A stretch of 64,000 bases of DNA from Chitinophaga pinensis (GCA_945861665.1 CAMAVS010000008.1:1-64000), one strand, 5' to 3'; counted from the stretch's first letter, positions 34,921-45,007 are shown. Notes: a model not told the origin generated them from the sequence alone. Numbers and translations: made by a program.

Positions 34921-34926
34921 AACAAA

Positions 34927-37440
34927 ATGAAAAAAAATTACTTCAAAAAAACGGTGCTGCTATTCGGTTTACTTACCTTTTATACTGTATATGCGATTGC
35001 GCAATGTGGAATAAGTGGCATAGCTGCAACATATCCTGGCTGTGATACCAATAAATATACGCTTGTTGGCACACCTCCAGGTGGAGCGTTTAGTGGGCCA
35101 GGTGTTTTAAATGGCAAGTTTTGCCCTGCAAATGCAGGCCCGGGGACACATACAGTTAGTTATTCAAATACATCGTCCTACACTTACTCTCAAGTTGGAG
35201 TTTTTAGCCCTGTTGGAGGAGCGGGCACTCTTGTTTCTTTAAGCGATGACCAAGTTTCGTCAGCTCTGCCAATTGGATTCTCTTTTAATTTTTACAACGC
35301 CAATTATACCCAATTTTATATTTCATCAAATGGATTTATTGGCTTTTCTGCCGGTATGGCTCATGGATGCTGTGGTGGCGTATTTATTCCAAATGCAGGT
35401 TCGCCTAACAACTACATAGCTCCAGCTTGGGATGATCTTTACCCTCCAGGAGGCGGCACTATAAATTATTTCACTACAGGTGTAGCCCCAAATAGGCAAC
35501 TTGTGGTAAACTTTCTTAATTTACCTTGGTGCTGCGGTGGCGCTGCTCAAGTAACAACTCAAATTGTATTAAATGAGAGCAGTTTAGTAATTGAAATACA
35601 TACAACAAGGGCAAATGTTTCCCCTGGAGTAATGGGTGTTGAAAACTCTACCGGTACGGTAGGAACAGCTGCAACTGGAAGAAATGCTAGTTCTTGGAAT
35701 ATCTCAAATGACTATTCGAAATTTGTTCCTGCTTGTATTGCTTCACAGATAGTAACTGTAAGACCACTCCCAATCGTTACGTTAGCCCCATTTAACAATA
35801 CACCTTGTGCACAAGGCCAGCCAGTAGTTTTAACCGGAGGGCTTCCTCTTGGTGGCATTTATTCCGGACAGGGGGTATTAAATGGAATTCTTAATCCAAT
35901 AATTGCTGGGGCAGGCACACATACAATTACTTACACTTACACAGATAACGATGGTTGTAAAGGTACAGCTACACAATTGCTAACCATTTTACCTGCACCC
36001 ACTGTAACGTTTATGGCAATGGCAAATGCATGTAAAAGCGCTACACCATTCGCTCTTTTTGGTGGAGTACCTGTTGGCGGAACTTATTCGGGTCCAGGTG
36101 TAAATGCGGGTATATTTAACCCAGTTGCAGCAGGTGTCGGAACACATACTATTACCTACTCTTATGTTGGTTTAAATGGTTGTACTGGTTACTCAAGTCA
36201 AACAATTACAGTAACAACACCTGTTGTTACATTTAATGCAATTACTCCAATGTGTTTAAGCAGTCCATCAATAGTATTAATTCAAGGGACACCAAACGGT
36301 GGCTCATACTCAGGAACAGGGGTTGTAAATTCATTTACTTTCGACCCTATGGTTTCGGGAGCAGGGACATTTAATGTTTTATATACATATACTAACAACA
36401 CAGGATGTATCGACACTGTATCACAATTTATTAAAGTAAACCCACTTCCTGTTGTAACATATATACCACAAGTAGGAATTTGTAAAAATGCCCCTCCTTT
36501 TACCCTAACTGGTGGTAGTCCAATAGGTGGTGTTTATTCAGGCATAGGTGTTTCAAACGGAATGTTTAATCCTCAAGTAGTGGGTGCTGGTCAAGTAACC
36601 TACACTCACACAGACGGTTTAACAGGATGCTCAAATAGTAATACGCAAACAATTATTATTACTCCGGTACCGGGTGTAGCTGGAACAATTTCAGGAACTG
36701 CCACAGTTTGCCAAGGACAACAGAGTGTGACGTATTCTATTCCAGCAGTAGTAGGAGCAAACAGTTACAACTGGGTGCTTCCTCCGGGATCCTCTATTGT
36801 TGCAGGCAATAATACAGATATCATTACTGTAGATTTTGCAAACAACTCAATTACAGGACTTATTACTGTTTCAGTAAATACAGCTTGTGGAAACGGTGCA
36901 ATTTCACCAAGTTATTCGGTAACAGTTAACCCTTTACCAATTGCAAATTACACATACACTACTAATGCGGGTGTTGGAACATTTAGTAATACATCACAAA
37001 ACGCAACTAGTTTTGTTTGGAATTTTGGTGATGGAAGCCCTAATAGTATTGCTGTTTCTCCGTTGCACGTTTTCGCAGGAAACGCTATTTATACTGTTAT
37101 TTTAACTGCAACAAACAGTTGTGGAAGCGATTCTACTTCTCAACCAGTTGTTTCGGTAAGTGGTGTAGGAATTGCAGAACAGTCTGAAGAACAAAAAATA
37201 GCTGTATATCCAAATCCAACAAATGGCTTATTAACTATTTTGTTTGAAAATAAAAACAGCAAAACACTTGATGTTAAATTAGTAAGCGCAGATGGGAAAT
37301 TAATTTTTGCTGAACACAACAATACCTTTACTGGAACTTACAGCAAAAATCTTAACTTAAATAATAACGCAAAGGGCATTTATTTCATTCAATTTGTTTC
37401 CGACAAAGAAGTATCTGTTCAAAAGATAATTCTTGAATAG
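34927..37440 (+). CDS. Type IX-secreted repeat protein with PKD domain (paralogue 1)
   Basis: The 837-residue extracellular protein has a signal peptide (1-26, cut after AIAQ). One repeat unit at 48-80 is followed by a beta-rich Cys-containing domain (about 82-270). About four more units follow (about 285-580) of the form GG-x-YSG-x-GV-x(3)-F-x-P ... GAGTHTITYTYT-x(3)-GC. A PKD-like domain, a PKD domain with WNFGDGSP, and a type A sorting domain (from VYPNPTNG near 760 to the end) complete it. The sorting domain directs secretion by the type IX system. The next gene is a paralogue. Function is unknown; surface adhesion is plausible. Confidence 0.85.
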   Translation: MKKNYFKKTVLLFGLLTFYTVYAIAQCGISGIAATYPGCDTNKYTLVGTPPGGAFSGPGVLNGKFCPANAGPGTHTVSYSNTSSYTYSQVGVFSPVGGAGTLVSLSDDQVSSALPIGFSFNFYNANYTQFYISSNGFIGFSAGMAHGCCGGVFIPNAGSPNNYIAPAWDDLYPPGGGTINYFTTGVAPNRQLVVNFLNLPWCCGGAAQVTTQIVLNESSLVIEIHTTRANVSPGVMGVENSTGTVGTAATGRNASSWNISNDYSKFVPACIASQIVTVRPLPIVTLAPFNNTPCAQGQPVVLTGGLPLGGIYSGQGVLNGILNPIIAGAGTHTITYTYTDNDGCKGTATQLLTILPAPTVTFMAMANACKSATPFALFGGVPVGGTYSGPGVNAGIFNPVAAGVGTHTITYSYVGLNGCTGYSSQTITVTTPVVTFNAITPMCLSSPSIVLIQGTPNGGSYSGTGVVNSFTFDPMVSGAGTFNVLYTYTNNTGCIDTVSQFIKVNPLPVVTYIPQVGICKNAPPFTLTGGSPIGGVYSGIGVSNGMFNPQVVGAGQVTYTHTDGLTGCSNSNTQTIIITPVPGVAGTISGTATVCQGQQSVTYSIPAVVGANSYNWVLPPGSSIVAGNNTDIITVDFANNSITGLITVSVNTACGNGAISPSYSVTVNPLPIANYTYTTNAGVGTFSNTSQNATSFVWNFGDGSPNSIAVSPLHVFAGNAIYTVILTATNSCGSDSTSQPVVSVSGVGIAEQSEEQKIAVYPNPTNGLLTILFENKNSKTLDVKLVSADGKLIFAEHNNTFTGTYSKNLNLNNNAKGIYFIQFVSDKEVSVQKIILE

Positions 37441-37456
37441 AATTATTTGTAAATTT

Positions 37457-37492
37457 TAAAAAAGGCGAAACTAACAACTTCGCTTTTTTTTT
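37457..37492 (+). terminator. Terminator of paralogue 1
   Basis: A GGCGAA ... TTCGC stem flanked by an A-run on the left and nine T on the right lies 17 bases past the stop. The A and T runs extend the stem. It separates the two paralogues transcriptionally. Confidence 0.7.
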
Positions 37493-37537
37493 AAATTATT
37501 TTTGTATCATTGCATATTAAAACTAAATATCAATTTT

Positions 37538-39934
37538 ATGAAAACAAACACTTTACACAAAATTTTAGTTGCTATTACATTTGTATTTTTTAGTCAAATG
37601 TCAAATGGTCAAATATACACGGCAACCTTTACACAAGGGCAAGCAGCGCTGGCTGCTGATGTAACCGCTTGGACAAATTTCCGGGCATCTCTTGTTGCAG
37701 GAACCTATACTAGAATGGAACTTTTCAGTAACCTAAATCCGGGAAAAATTTGTAATGATCCTGCAACCTGCTTAATAATTGCAGTAGCTCTCCGTAACGG
37801 CACAAACACAACTGCCTCCTTTGGTGGAATTACTTGGCGTACAAGCACAGGTTGTGGTGCCGATATTGAATTTAGTGCCGATGGTTCTTTTTGTAACTGT
37901 TTAAATCCTGGTTATACTTTACGTCCAGGTATAGGAAACTCAAATTGGGGTGGAATTGGTAGTGCAACTTGTTCAGGAATAACGCAAACAATAACAGTGC
38001 GCTTTACATCTGTTCCTCCAGTAATAGTAAAAATAGTTACAACAGATACGATAGTTTGTGCGGGCGCTTTTGGAAGATATAAGGTCGCAAAGGACCCTGG
38101 AACCGTTTTCAATTGGACCGTTCCTGTTGGCTGGACAGTCCTTTCAGGACTTGGAACCGACTCCATTTATGTTCAATATGCTAATAATTCAGGTACTGTT
38201 TCGGTTAATGGCACTAATGGTGCAGGTACCGGTAACACCGTTACCAAAGCTATTACTGTTATTCCATATACTATAATTACATTTAATACTGTTCCTCAAA
38301 CCTGTACAAGCAGTGCAAATAATATACTTATCGCTATTCCTGCCGGTGGTGTTTTCTCAGGACCAGGTGTGAGCAATGGAATTTTTTATCCCGGAATAGC
38401 AGGTGTAGGAACGCATACTCTTAAATATACCTATACAAATAATTCGGGATGTGTGACTATTTCGACTCAGCAAGTTGCTGTTTTACCTGGACCAACAGTT
38501 ACTCAAAGCCCATTTGCTAATATTTGTGAAAGTGGTTCTCCTCTAACACTTTTCGGAGGAAATCCTGTAGGTGGAACATATAGTGGGCCAGGTGTTAATG
38601 CTGGTATATTTGACCCAGCTGTAGCAGGTGCCGGAACGCATAACATCATTTACGCTTATACCGGATTTAATGGTTGTATTGGAAAAGATACGATTACCAT
38701 TACAGTGACTACACCTACTGTTGGGTTTAATGCAATAGGACCTTTTTGCTCCAGTACGCCATTAATGGCATTATCTGCAGGTACCCCTAACGGAGGATCC
38801 TATTCTGGGAATGGAGTTATTAATTCATATGACTTTGATGCTGCAACTGCTGGTGTTGGCTCTCATTTGCTTACATATACATATATGGACAACAATGGCT
38901 GTATAAATACAGATACACAAACTGTTGTTGTAAATGCTTTATCAACGGTAACGTTTACACCACCTGTTGGAGCTTGCAATAATGCGGGTGCTTTTGCTTT
39001 AACAGGAGGAATGCCAATTGGTGGAATATATTCAGGTGTTGGTGTTTCAAACGGAATGTTTAACCCACAGGTGGTAGGTGCCGGACAGGTAACTTATACC
39101 TACACAAACCCAATTACGGGATGCCCTAACAGCGATACTCAAACAATTACTATTGATGCTGTGCCGGCTACAGCAGGTACCATTACCGGCCCGCCTAATA
39201 CCATTTGTCAAGGTCAATTAGGAGTTAACTTTATGATTACAAGTATTCCAACTGCTACAGGATACAACTGGGCAGTACCTCCTGGGGCCAACATTGTGGC
39301 GGGTATGAATACAAATAGTATTACTATTGATTTTTCTAATATTGCAATTTCTGGAACAATAGCTGTCTCTGCATCTAATGCTTGTGGTAATGGATCTGTA
39401 TCGCCTAGCTTTGGAATTACTGTTGACCCATTGCCTATAGCTAATTTCACATTTGTTTCAAATCAGGGTGTTGCTACATTTACTAATACTTCGCAATATG
39501 CTACTAACGTCCTTTGGAATTTTGGTGATGGAAGCCCTACTAGTGTTTCTATTAATCCATTGCACATTTTTCCTGCTAACAACACTTATTCTGTTTCATT
39601 AACGGCTACCAATAGTTGTGGTTCGGATACTTTTGTACAACAAATTGTGTCTAGTGGTGTTGGTATTGAGGAGGAAATTGAAGGCCAACGTGTTTCTATT
39701 TATCCAAATCCTACTAAAGATAACTTAAATATCAAACTAGAAGGATCGTCATTGAATTCGTTGGAAATTAAATTGATGAGCGCCAATGGTCAATTAGTAT
39801 ACCACGAAAATGTTTCTAAAATAAATGGAGCTTATATTAAAACTATTGACTTAAGTAAAAATGCTAAAGGGATTTACTTTATTCAGTTTATTTCAAACAA
39901 GCAAGTTATTACCAGAAAAGTTGTAATCGAATAA
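37538..39934 (+). CDS. Type IX-secreted repeat protein with PKD domain (paralogue 2)
   Basis: The signal peptide begins at the second in-frame ATG (37538; MKTNTLHKILVAITFVFFSQ), giving 798 residues; the earlier ATG at 37502 is inside the leader. The N-terminal domain (about 25-165) differs from paralogue 1 and has its own Cys pattern. A PKD-like domain, then four GG-x-YSG repeat units, another PKD-like segment, PKD (WNFGDGSPTSVS) and a type IX sorting domain (YPNPTKDN to end) follow in nearly the same order as paralogue 1. The C-terminal half is clearly homologous at the protein level but diverged at synonymous sites, implying an old duplication. Confidence 0.85.
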   Translation: MKTNTLHKILVAITFVFFSQMSNGQIYTATFTQGQAALAADVTAWTNFRASLVAGTYTRMELFSNLNPGKICNDPATCLIIAVALRNGTNTTASFGGITWRTSTGCGADIEFSADGSFCNCLNPGYTLRPGIGNSNWGGIGSATCSGITQTITVRFTSVPPVIVKIVTTDTIVCAGAFGRYKVAKDPGTVFNWTVPVGWTVLSGLGTDSIYVQYANNSGTVSVNGTNGAGTGNTVTKAITVIPYTIITFNTVPQTCTSSANNILIAIPAGGVFSGPGVSNGIFYPGIAGVGTHTLKYTYTNNSGCVTISTQQVAVLPGPTVTQSPFANICESGSPLTLFGGNPVGGTYSGPGVNAGIFDPAVAGAGTHNIIYAYTGFNGCIGKDTITITVTTPTVGFNAIGPFCSSTPLMALSAGTPNGGSYSGNGVINSYDFDAATAGVGSHLLTYTYMDNNGCINTDTQTVVVNALSTVTFTPPVGACNNAGAFALTGGMPIGGIYSGVGVSNGMFNPQVVGAGQVTYTYTNPITGCPNSDTQTITIDAVPATAGTITGPPNTICQGQLGVNFMITSIPTATGYNWAVPPGANIVAGMNTNSITIDFSNIAISGTIAVSASNACGNGSVSPSFGITVDPLPIANFTFVSNQGVATFTNTSQYATNVLWNFGDGSPTSVSINPLHIFPANNTYSVSLTATNSCGSDTFVQQIVSSGVGIEEEIEGQRVSIYPNPTKDNLNIKLEGSSLNSLEIKLMSANGQLVYHENVSKINGAYIKTIDLSKNAKGIYFIQFISNKQVITRKVVIE

Positions 39935-39953
39935 CTCTTTTCAATAATTCATT

Positions 39954-39983
39954 AAAAGGGTTGAAAAATTTCAACCCTTTTTT
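39954..39983 (+). terminator. Terminator of paralogue 2
   Basis: AAAAGGGTTGAAA (39954-39966) and TTTCAACCCTTTT (39969-39981) form a perfect 13-bp stem followed by further T. It is one of the strongest hairpins in the window. Confidence 0.9.
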
Positions 39984-40027
39984 GTTTCATATAACTACAT
40001 TTGTTGTTCATTAAATATATTGTTTTT

Positions 40028-41035
40028 ATGAGCGAACAAATAAAAATAGCAATTAATGGATTTGGAAGAATTGGTAGAGCTCTGCTCAGAATACTTCAAT
40101 CATATCCGAACATTCAAGTAGTTGCAATTAATGATGTAACGGATACAAAAACCTTAGGACATTTGTTCAAATACGATTCTGTTCATGGCAAATACAAAGG
40201 GAGTGTAAGCGTCAACAATAATAATCTTATAGTAGATGGCAAATACATACAAATAACAAACGAGAAAGCTCCTTCTAATTTACCTTGGCGTAATTTAAAC
40301 ATTGATATTGTTATAGAATGTACCGGTAAGTATTTGGATTATGATAGTGCTTTTAAACACATAGAAGCGGGTGCTAAAAAAGTAATATTATCGGCACCGC
40401 CTACCGATAAAAAAATAAAAGCAATATGTTTAGGCATCAACGAACAGACTTTAACGGCAAATGATTTGATTATTTCAAACGCATCATGTACAACCAACTC
40501 AGCAGCCCCTATGATAAAAGTATTGAATGAGATGTGGGGCGTTTCGGAAGCATACATTACAACAGTACATTCTTACACAGGCGACCAACGCTTGCACGAT
40601 GCTCCACATAAAGATTTAAGAAGGGGGCGTGCCGCAGCATTGTCAATTATACCTACGTCTACAGGAGCTGCAAAAGCAATTACAAAAATATTTCCTGAAC
40701 TAGAAGGGAAAATTGGCGGTTGCGGAATGCGTGTTCCTGTTCCAGATGGTTCTTTAACCGACATAACCTGCGTACTCAAAAAAAAGCCAACAGTAGAAGA
40801 AATAAATAAAGCATTCAAAGTTGCAGCAGAAACTTATTTGAAAGGAATAATTGAATACACGGAAGACCCCATTGTTTCCATTGATATAGTAGGCAATTCA
40901 CACTCATGTATTTTTGATGCAGAGTTCACCTCAATTGTAGGAAATATGGTAAAAGTGCTTGGGTGGTATGATAATGAAATTGGGTACAGTAACCGTCTTG
41001 CTGAACTTATTGTAAAAACAGCCGAACTAAAATAG
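40028..41035 (+). CDS. gap: Glyceraldehyde-3-phosphate dehydrogenase, type I
   Basis: Starting at ATG 40028 gives 335 residues, the normal family length; the TTG-initiated frame from 40001 adds a non-conserved octapeptide. NAD-binding INGFGRIGR is at 9-17 and Asp36 in INDVTD predicts NAD preference. Catalytic Cys154 lies in SNASCTTNSAAP, and His181 in TTVHSYTGDQ. The C-terminal WYDNEIGYSNR is intact. It catalyses the oxidative phosphorylation step of glycolysis. It is transcribed alone and converges with clpX. Confidence 0.97.
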   Translation: MSEQIKIAINGFGRIGRALLRILQSYPNIQVVAINDVTDTKTLGHLFKYDSVHGKYKGSVSVNNNNLIVDGKYIQITNEKAPSNLPWRNLNIDIVIECTGKYLDYDSAFKHIEAGAKKVILSAPPTDKKIKAICLGINEQTLTANDLIISNASCTTNSAAPMIKVLNEMWGVSEAYITTVHSYTGDQRLHDAPHKDLRRGRAAALSIIPTSTGAAKAITKIFPELEGKIGGCGMRVPVPDGSLTDITCVLKKKPTVEEINKAFKVAAETYLKGIIEYTEDPIVSIDIVGNSHSCIFDAEFTSIVGNMVKVLGWYDNEIGYSNRLAELIVKTAELK

Positions 41036-41040
41036 TGCGC

Positions 41041-42279
41041 TTAAGCAACCTTTAATTTTTTTAATACTGATTTTTTTAATTTATCTGCTGCGTAGGTGGC
41101 GGTGATTTTTATATCTTTATCAGCCTTGTTTGTAGGTGTTTCAAACATTGCATCAATCATTATTGCTTCGCAAATGGAGCGCAACCCCCTTGCACCCAAT
41201 TTAAATTCTAATGCCTTTTCAACAATAAGATCTAGAACAGCTTTATCGAAACTTAAATCAATACCATCAATTTCAAACAACTTTACATACTGCTTTACAA
41301 GTGAATTTTTGGGCTCCGTGAGTATTCTACGCAATGCACTTTTATCAAGCGGATTAAGGTACGTCAGCACAGGTAAGCGCCCTATAAGCTCGGGTATAAG
41401 TCCAAAACTTTTTAAATCTTGGGGAGATACGTATTGAAGGATATTATCCTTATCCATTTCTTCTTCCCTCTTTGTTTTATAACCTATTGCCTGTGAATTC
41501 ATCCTTCTCTCTATCTTTTTATCGATACCATCAAAAGCTCCACCACAAATGAATAAGATGTTTTTAGTATTGATAGCAACCAACTTTTGTTCAGGATGTT
41601 TACGTCCACCTTGTGGTGGAACATTCACTATCGAACCTTCCAATAATTTTAACAATCCCTGTTGAACACCTTCACCCGATACATCTCTAGTTATAGATGG
41701 ATTATCTCCTTTACGTGCAATCTTATCTAATTCATCAATAAAAACGATTCCTTTTTCAGCAGCAGCAACATCGTAATCGGCAGCTTGCAAGAGCCTTACC
41801 AAGACACTCTCAACATCTTCACCTACATAACCCGCTTCGGTTAGAACAGTTGCATCGGCTATACAAAAAGGAACATTTAAAATTTTCGCAATAGTTCGTG
41901 CCATCAGGGTTTTTCCGGTACCTGTTTCCCCTACCATTATCACATTCGATTTTTCAATTTCAATCTCTTCAATCCCTTTAACCTGTTTTTGGTTAATGCG
42001 TTTGTAATGATTGTAAACAGCTACACTCAATACTTTTTTTGCTTCGTCCTGACCAATCACATATTCATCAATATGCTTTTTAATTTCAATAGGCTTCAAC
42101 AATTTCATTGTGTTGAATTTTGCATTCGCTCCAGAGGATGCCGCATTTTCTGTTTTCACTAACTGAAATGCCTGCTCAATACAAAAATTACATATATGGC
42201 CCGTAATGCCTGCTATCATTACACTAACTTCTTTTTTGTCACGATTACAAAAAGAACACTTTATGTTTTTATTCTCCAT
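41041..42279 (-). CDS. clpX: ClpX unfoldase subunit
   Basis: The 412-residue AAA+ unfoldase delivers substrates to ClpP. The N-terminal zinc domain has Cys8, Cys11, Cys30 and Cys33. Walker A is GETGTGKT, Walker B VFIDELDKIARK. Pore-loop and sensor motifs include AGYVGEDVE (pore-1 GYVG) and LGARGLRSICE (sensor 2). The C-terminal small domain is complete. The gene lies 56 bases after clpP on the same strand. Confidence 0.97.
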   Translation of the reverse strand: MENKNIKCSFCNRDKKEVSVMIAGITGHICNFCIEQAFQLVKTENAASSGANAKFNTMKLLKPIEIKKHIDEYVIGQDEAKKVLSVAVYNHYKRINQKQVKGIEEIEIEKSNVIMVGETGTGKTLMARTIAKILNVPFCIADATVLTEAGYVGEDVESVLVRLLQAADYDVAAAEKGIVFIDELDKIARKGDNPSITRDVSGEGVQQGLLKLLEGSIVNVPPQGGRKHPEQKLVAINTKNILFICGGAFDGIDKKIERRMNSQAIGYKTKREEEMDKDNILQYVSPQDLKSFGLIPELIGRLPVLTYLNPLDKSALRRILTEPKNSLVKQYVKLFEIDGIDLSFDKAVLDLIVEKALEFKLGARGLRSICEAIMIDAMFETPTNKADKDIKITATYAADKLKKSVLKKLKVA

Positions 42280-42335
42280 TTATATTTAATAAAAACCTCT
42301 TTTACTTGAAGCCATTAAAATTATTTAAAATTGAA

Positions 42336-43013
42336 TTAAAGCTTTGAGGATGTTAAAATTTCATCTATCATTCCATAATCCTTTGCTTCTTCAGCCGTCA
42401 TCCAATAATCACGATCACTGTCTTTCCATACCCTTTCGTATGTTTGACCACTATGGTTTGCAATAATATCGTATAATTCTTTTTTCAATTTTTGAATTTC
42501 ACGTGCAGTAATTTCAATGTCTGATGCTTGACCATCGGCACCACCAAGAGGTTGATGAATCATTACGCGAGAGTGCTTTAATGCAGCTCTTTTACCTTTT
42601 TGTCCTGCACACATTAATACTGCACCCATCGAAGCTGCTATTCCAGTACAGATAGTTGCTACATCAGGTGTTATATATTGCATTGTATCATAAATTCCTA
42701 AGCCGGCATAAACGGAACCTCCCGGACTGTTCAAATAAATTTGAATATCCTTTTTTGCATCTACCGACTGTAAAAACAACAATTGTGCTTGTATTATATT
42801 AGCAACTTGGTCGTCAATTCCGGTGCCAAGAAATATAATGCGATCCATCATCAAACGTGAAAACACGTCCATTTGAGCTACATTCAACTGCCGTTCTTCA
42901 ATAATGTAAGGAGTTACATTTGAGATATTGTGCTTTGTATATGAATCAAATGTATTTCCGTTGATTCCTTTATGCTTTATAGCATACTTTCTAAATTCAT
43001 CGTTTGGGTACAT
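42336..43013 (-). CDS. clpP: ClpP protease subunit
   Basis: The 225-residue serine peptidase has Ser128 in GIAASMGAVL and His153 in SRVMIHQPLGG; the Asp lies in the DSDRDYWMTAEEA stretch near 202. LNSPGGSVYAGLGIYDTM is the conserved substrate region. An N-terminal extension of about 30 residues before VTPYIIEERQ probably serves as a propeptide. It pairs with the ClpX encoded next. Confidence 0.97.
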   Translation of the reverse strand: MYPNDEFRKYAIKHKGINGNTFDSYTKHNISNVTPYIIEERQLNVAQMDVFSRLMMDRIIFLGTGIDDQVANIIQAQLLFLQSVDAKKDIQIYLNSPGGSVYAGLGIYDTMQYITPDVATICTGIAASMGAVLMCAGQKGKRAALKHSRVMIHQPLGGADGQASDIEITAREIQKLKKELYDIIANHSGQTYERVWKDSDRDYWMTAEEAKDYGMIDEILTSSKL

Positions 43014-43053
43014 AGTGTTTTATTTTTTATGTAAAGTTACGTTTTGTGCTGAA

Positions 43054-44403
43054 CTATTCAGCAGACAATTTATAAAAATCTTCTTCGCTAATTTCTTTAT
43101 CCACTAAAGTAAAAGAAGCTTTGAACAATGTTATCAATTTTTCATCGAACAATTTTTCGAACAACCTGCGTGATTCTTTCTCATCACCTAATACTCTTTG
43201 TGCTGTATTGCTCAACTCTTGCTCGTTCATTTCATTTTGATTAAAGCGAGCAAATTGCTTTCTGATAAGCGTTTTTGTATAGTCAACAACCTCCTCGTTG
43301 CTTACATTAATTTGATTCGCTCGCGAAATTTTATTCTCTATCAGTTGCCAACGCAATGCTTGCGAATAATTGTTATATTCACTGCTAACTTGCTCTAATG
43401 TAATAGGTTTTTCATTCGCAGCAACTAGCCAGCGTTTTAAAAAAGCATCGGGTAAATTTAGATTTAAGTTTTTTACCAACCTTAGCACCACATCATTTTT
43501 GAACTTTCGCTCACTTTCGGCAACATACATATTGTTCAATTCTTCATTCACACGTTCTCTAAAATGCTCTACAGTGTTTACCTCATCACCATATACCTTT
43601 TTAAAGAAATCGATGTTTAACTCAGCCGGTTCCATACGGCTTATGTTTGTAATTGTAAACTTCACCTGATTATTCAATTGCTGTGCTACATCTTGTGTAA
43701 CACCTAGCAAAGATGCCATATCCGGAGAATTTTCGGCTATTTTATTGGGGTCAATAATTACAGCGGCCCCTTTTGAAATACCAACAAATTGTTTTTTTAT
43801 TTCTTCGTCCTTAATAATATCCAATGCCAAAGTAGAAGTTTTACTAATACCTCCTTCTACATTTTGTCCACTAGCATCCACTTCCTGGAAATCACCGAAA
43901 AGCAAATCTCCTGATTCGGAAACTTCAGGGTTAATCAACTTTCCATAACGCTTAGCAATATCATTCACATACTTATCCGTAAGCTTATCTTCTACTTTTA
44001 CTAAGTAGTAATTAAATTTTTCTTTGGGAGACAAATCCACTTCAAATTTTGGAGAAAGTCCTAAATCGTATGCGAATTCAAATTCTTTTTGATTTTCCCA
44101 ATCAATCGTGGAATCATCTGCTACGCGTGGTAATGGTTGGCCAAGCACCTCTAATTTATTCTCCTGAATATAGTCTGAAATTTTTTGGTTTAACAATTTA
44201 TTTATTTCCTCCACCAAAACGGGTTTGTAATACATTTTTTTTATCATTCCCGCGGGTACTTTTCCTGGACGAAAGCCTGGCATATTAGCCTTTTTCTGAT
44301 AGCCCTTCAGTATTTTTTCTACTGTACTTGCATAATCATCTTCCTGCACTTTTACTTTTACTATTGCATTTAAATCATCTACTTGCTGTTTTGTAAAATT
44401 CAT
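43054..44403 (-). CDS. tig: Trigger factor chaperone
   Basis: The 449-residue ribosome-associated chaperone has the N-terminal domain with the signature GFRPGKVPAGMIKKMY, containing the ribosome-docking loop. A diverged middle PPIase-like region (about 150-240) and a long helical C-terminal domain follow. The order tig-clpP-clpX on one strand matches the common bacterial quality control operon. A TonB-domain gene lies 8 bases upstream and is probably co-transcribed. Confidence 0.93.
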   Translation of the reverse strand: MNFTKQQVDDLNAIVKVKVQEDDYASTVEKILKGYQKKANMPGFRPGKVPAGMIKKMYYKPVLVEEINKLLNQKISDYIQENKLEVLGQPLPRVADDSTIDWENQKEFEFAYDLGLSPKFEVDLSPKEKFNYYLVKVEDKLTDKYVNDIAKRYGKLINPEVSESGDLLFGDFQEVDASGQNVEGGISKTSTLALDIIKDEEIKKQFVGISKGAAVIIDPNKIAENSPDMASLLGVTQDVAQQLNNQVKFTITNISRMEPAELNIDFFKKVYGDEVNTVEHFRERVNEELNNMYVAESERKFKNDVVLRLVKNLNLNLPDAFLKRWLVAANEKPITLEQVSSEYNNYSQALRWQLIENKISRANQINVSNEEVVDYTKTLIRKQFARFNQNEMNEQELSNTAQRVLGDEKESRRLFEKLFDEKLITLFKASFTLVDKEISEEDFYKLSAE

Positions 44404-44411
44404 TGTTGTAT

Positions 44412-44855
44412 TTATTTTGAGTTATTGTTTTTTAATACAAAGTTTATTGGTAAAACCATTTGAACGGACAGGGCTCTGCCATTTTGCTTTCCGGGTTTAT
44501 GAATTGGAAATGCATTAACAACTCTTACAACTTCCTTTTCAAGTTCACTAACTCCTGTTATACCTCTAATCACATTCACATCGTTCACCTTTCCTTCATT
44601 ATTTACCACATAGGAAACATAAACTTTCCCTTGAATTCCATTCTCCTTAGCATTATCAGGATATTTTAAATTACCCTTAATACATTTCACCATTGCTTCA
44701 TTGCCCCCAGAGAACTCAGGCATCTCTTCCACTACGATAAATACTTCTTCCTCTTGCTTTGCTTCTTGCTTAATAATAATACCCTCTTGCCGTCCAAATC
44801 CATTAGCAATAGAAATATATAAAATTAAGCTTAATAAAGCTATATATTTAGTCAT
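44412..44855 (-). CDS. Secreted TonB C-terminal domain protein
   Basis: The 147-residue protein has a signal peptide (about 1-20) and a TonB C-terminal domain (about 65-143). Its motifs are GGNEAMVKCIKGNLKYPDNA, GKVYVSYVVNNEGKVNDVNVI and a final VQMVLPINF strand. It lacks the membrane anchor and proline-rich spacer of a true TonB, so it is periplasmic and probably does not energise transport. Such free domains are common in Bacteroidota with unknown roles. It lies 8 bases upstream of tig. Confidence 0.85.
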   Translation of the reverse strand: MTKYIALLSLILYISIANGFGRQEGIIIKQEAKQEEEVFIVVEEMPEFSGGNEAMVKCIKGNLKYPDNAKENGIQGKVYVSYVVNNEGKVNDVNVIRGITGVSELEKEVVRVVNAFPIHKPGKQNGRALSVQMVLPINFVLKNNNSK

Positions 44856-45007
44856 TTGCCATTTTTAAAGGAACGTAAAGATACAAAATAGTTTGAAAAA
44901 AATATATCACAATCATTATGGGATTAGAAAACTTGAGCTCCAAAAACAATAGGGGAAATGAAACTGTAAAATAATAATAGGGTTTATCTTAGAATATCTA
45001 TTGAAAA

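Noticed and set aside
40001-40027. TTG start of glyceraldehyde-3-phosphate dehydrogenase
   Set aside because: The added residues are not conserved; ATG 40028 gives the normal family N-terminus.
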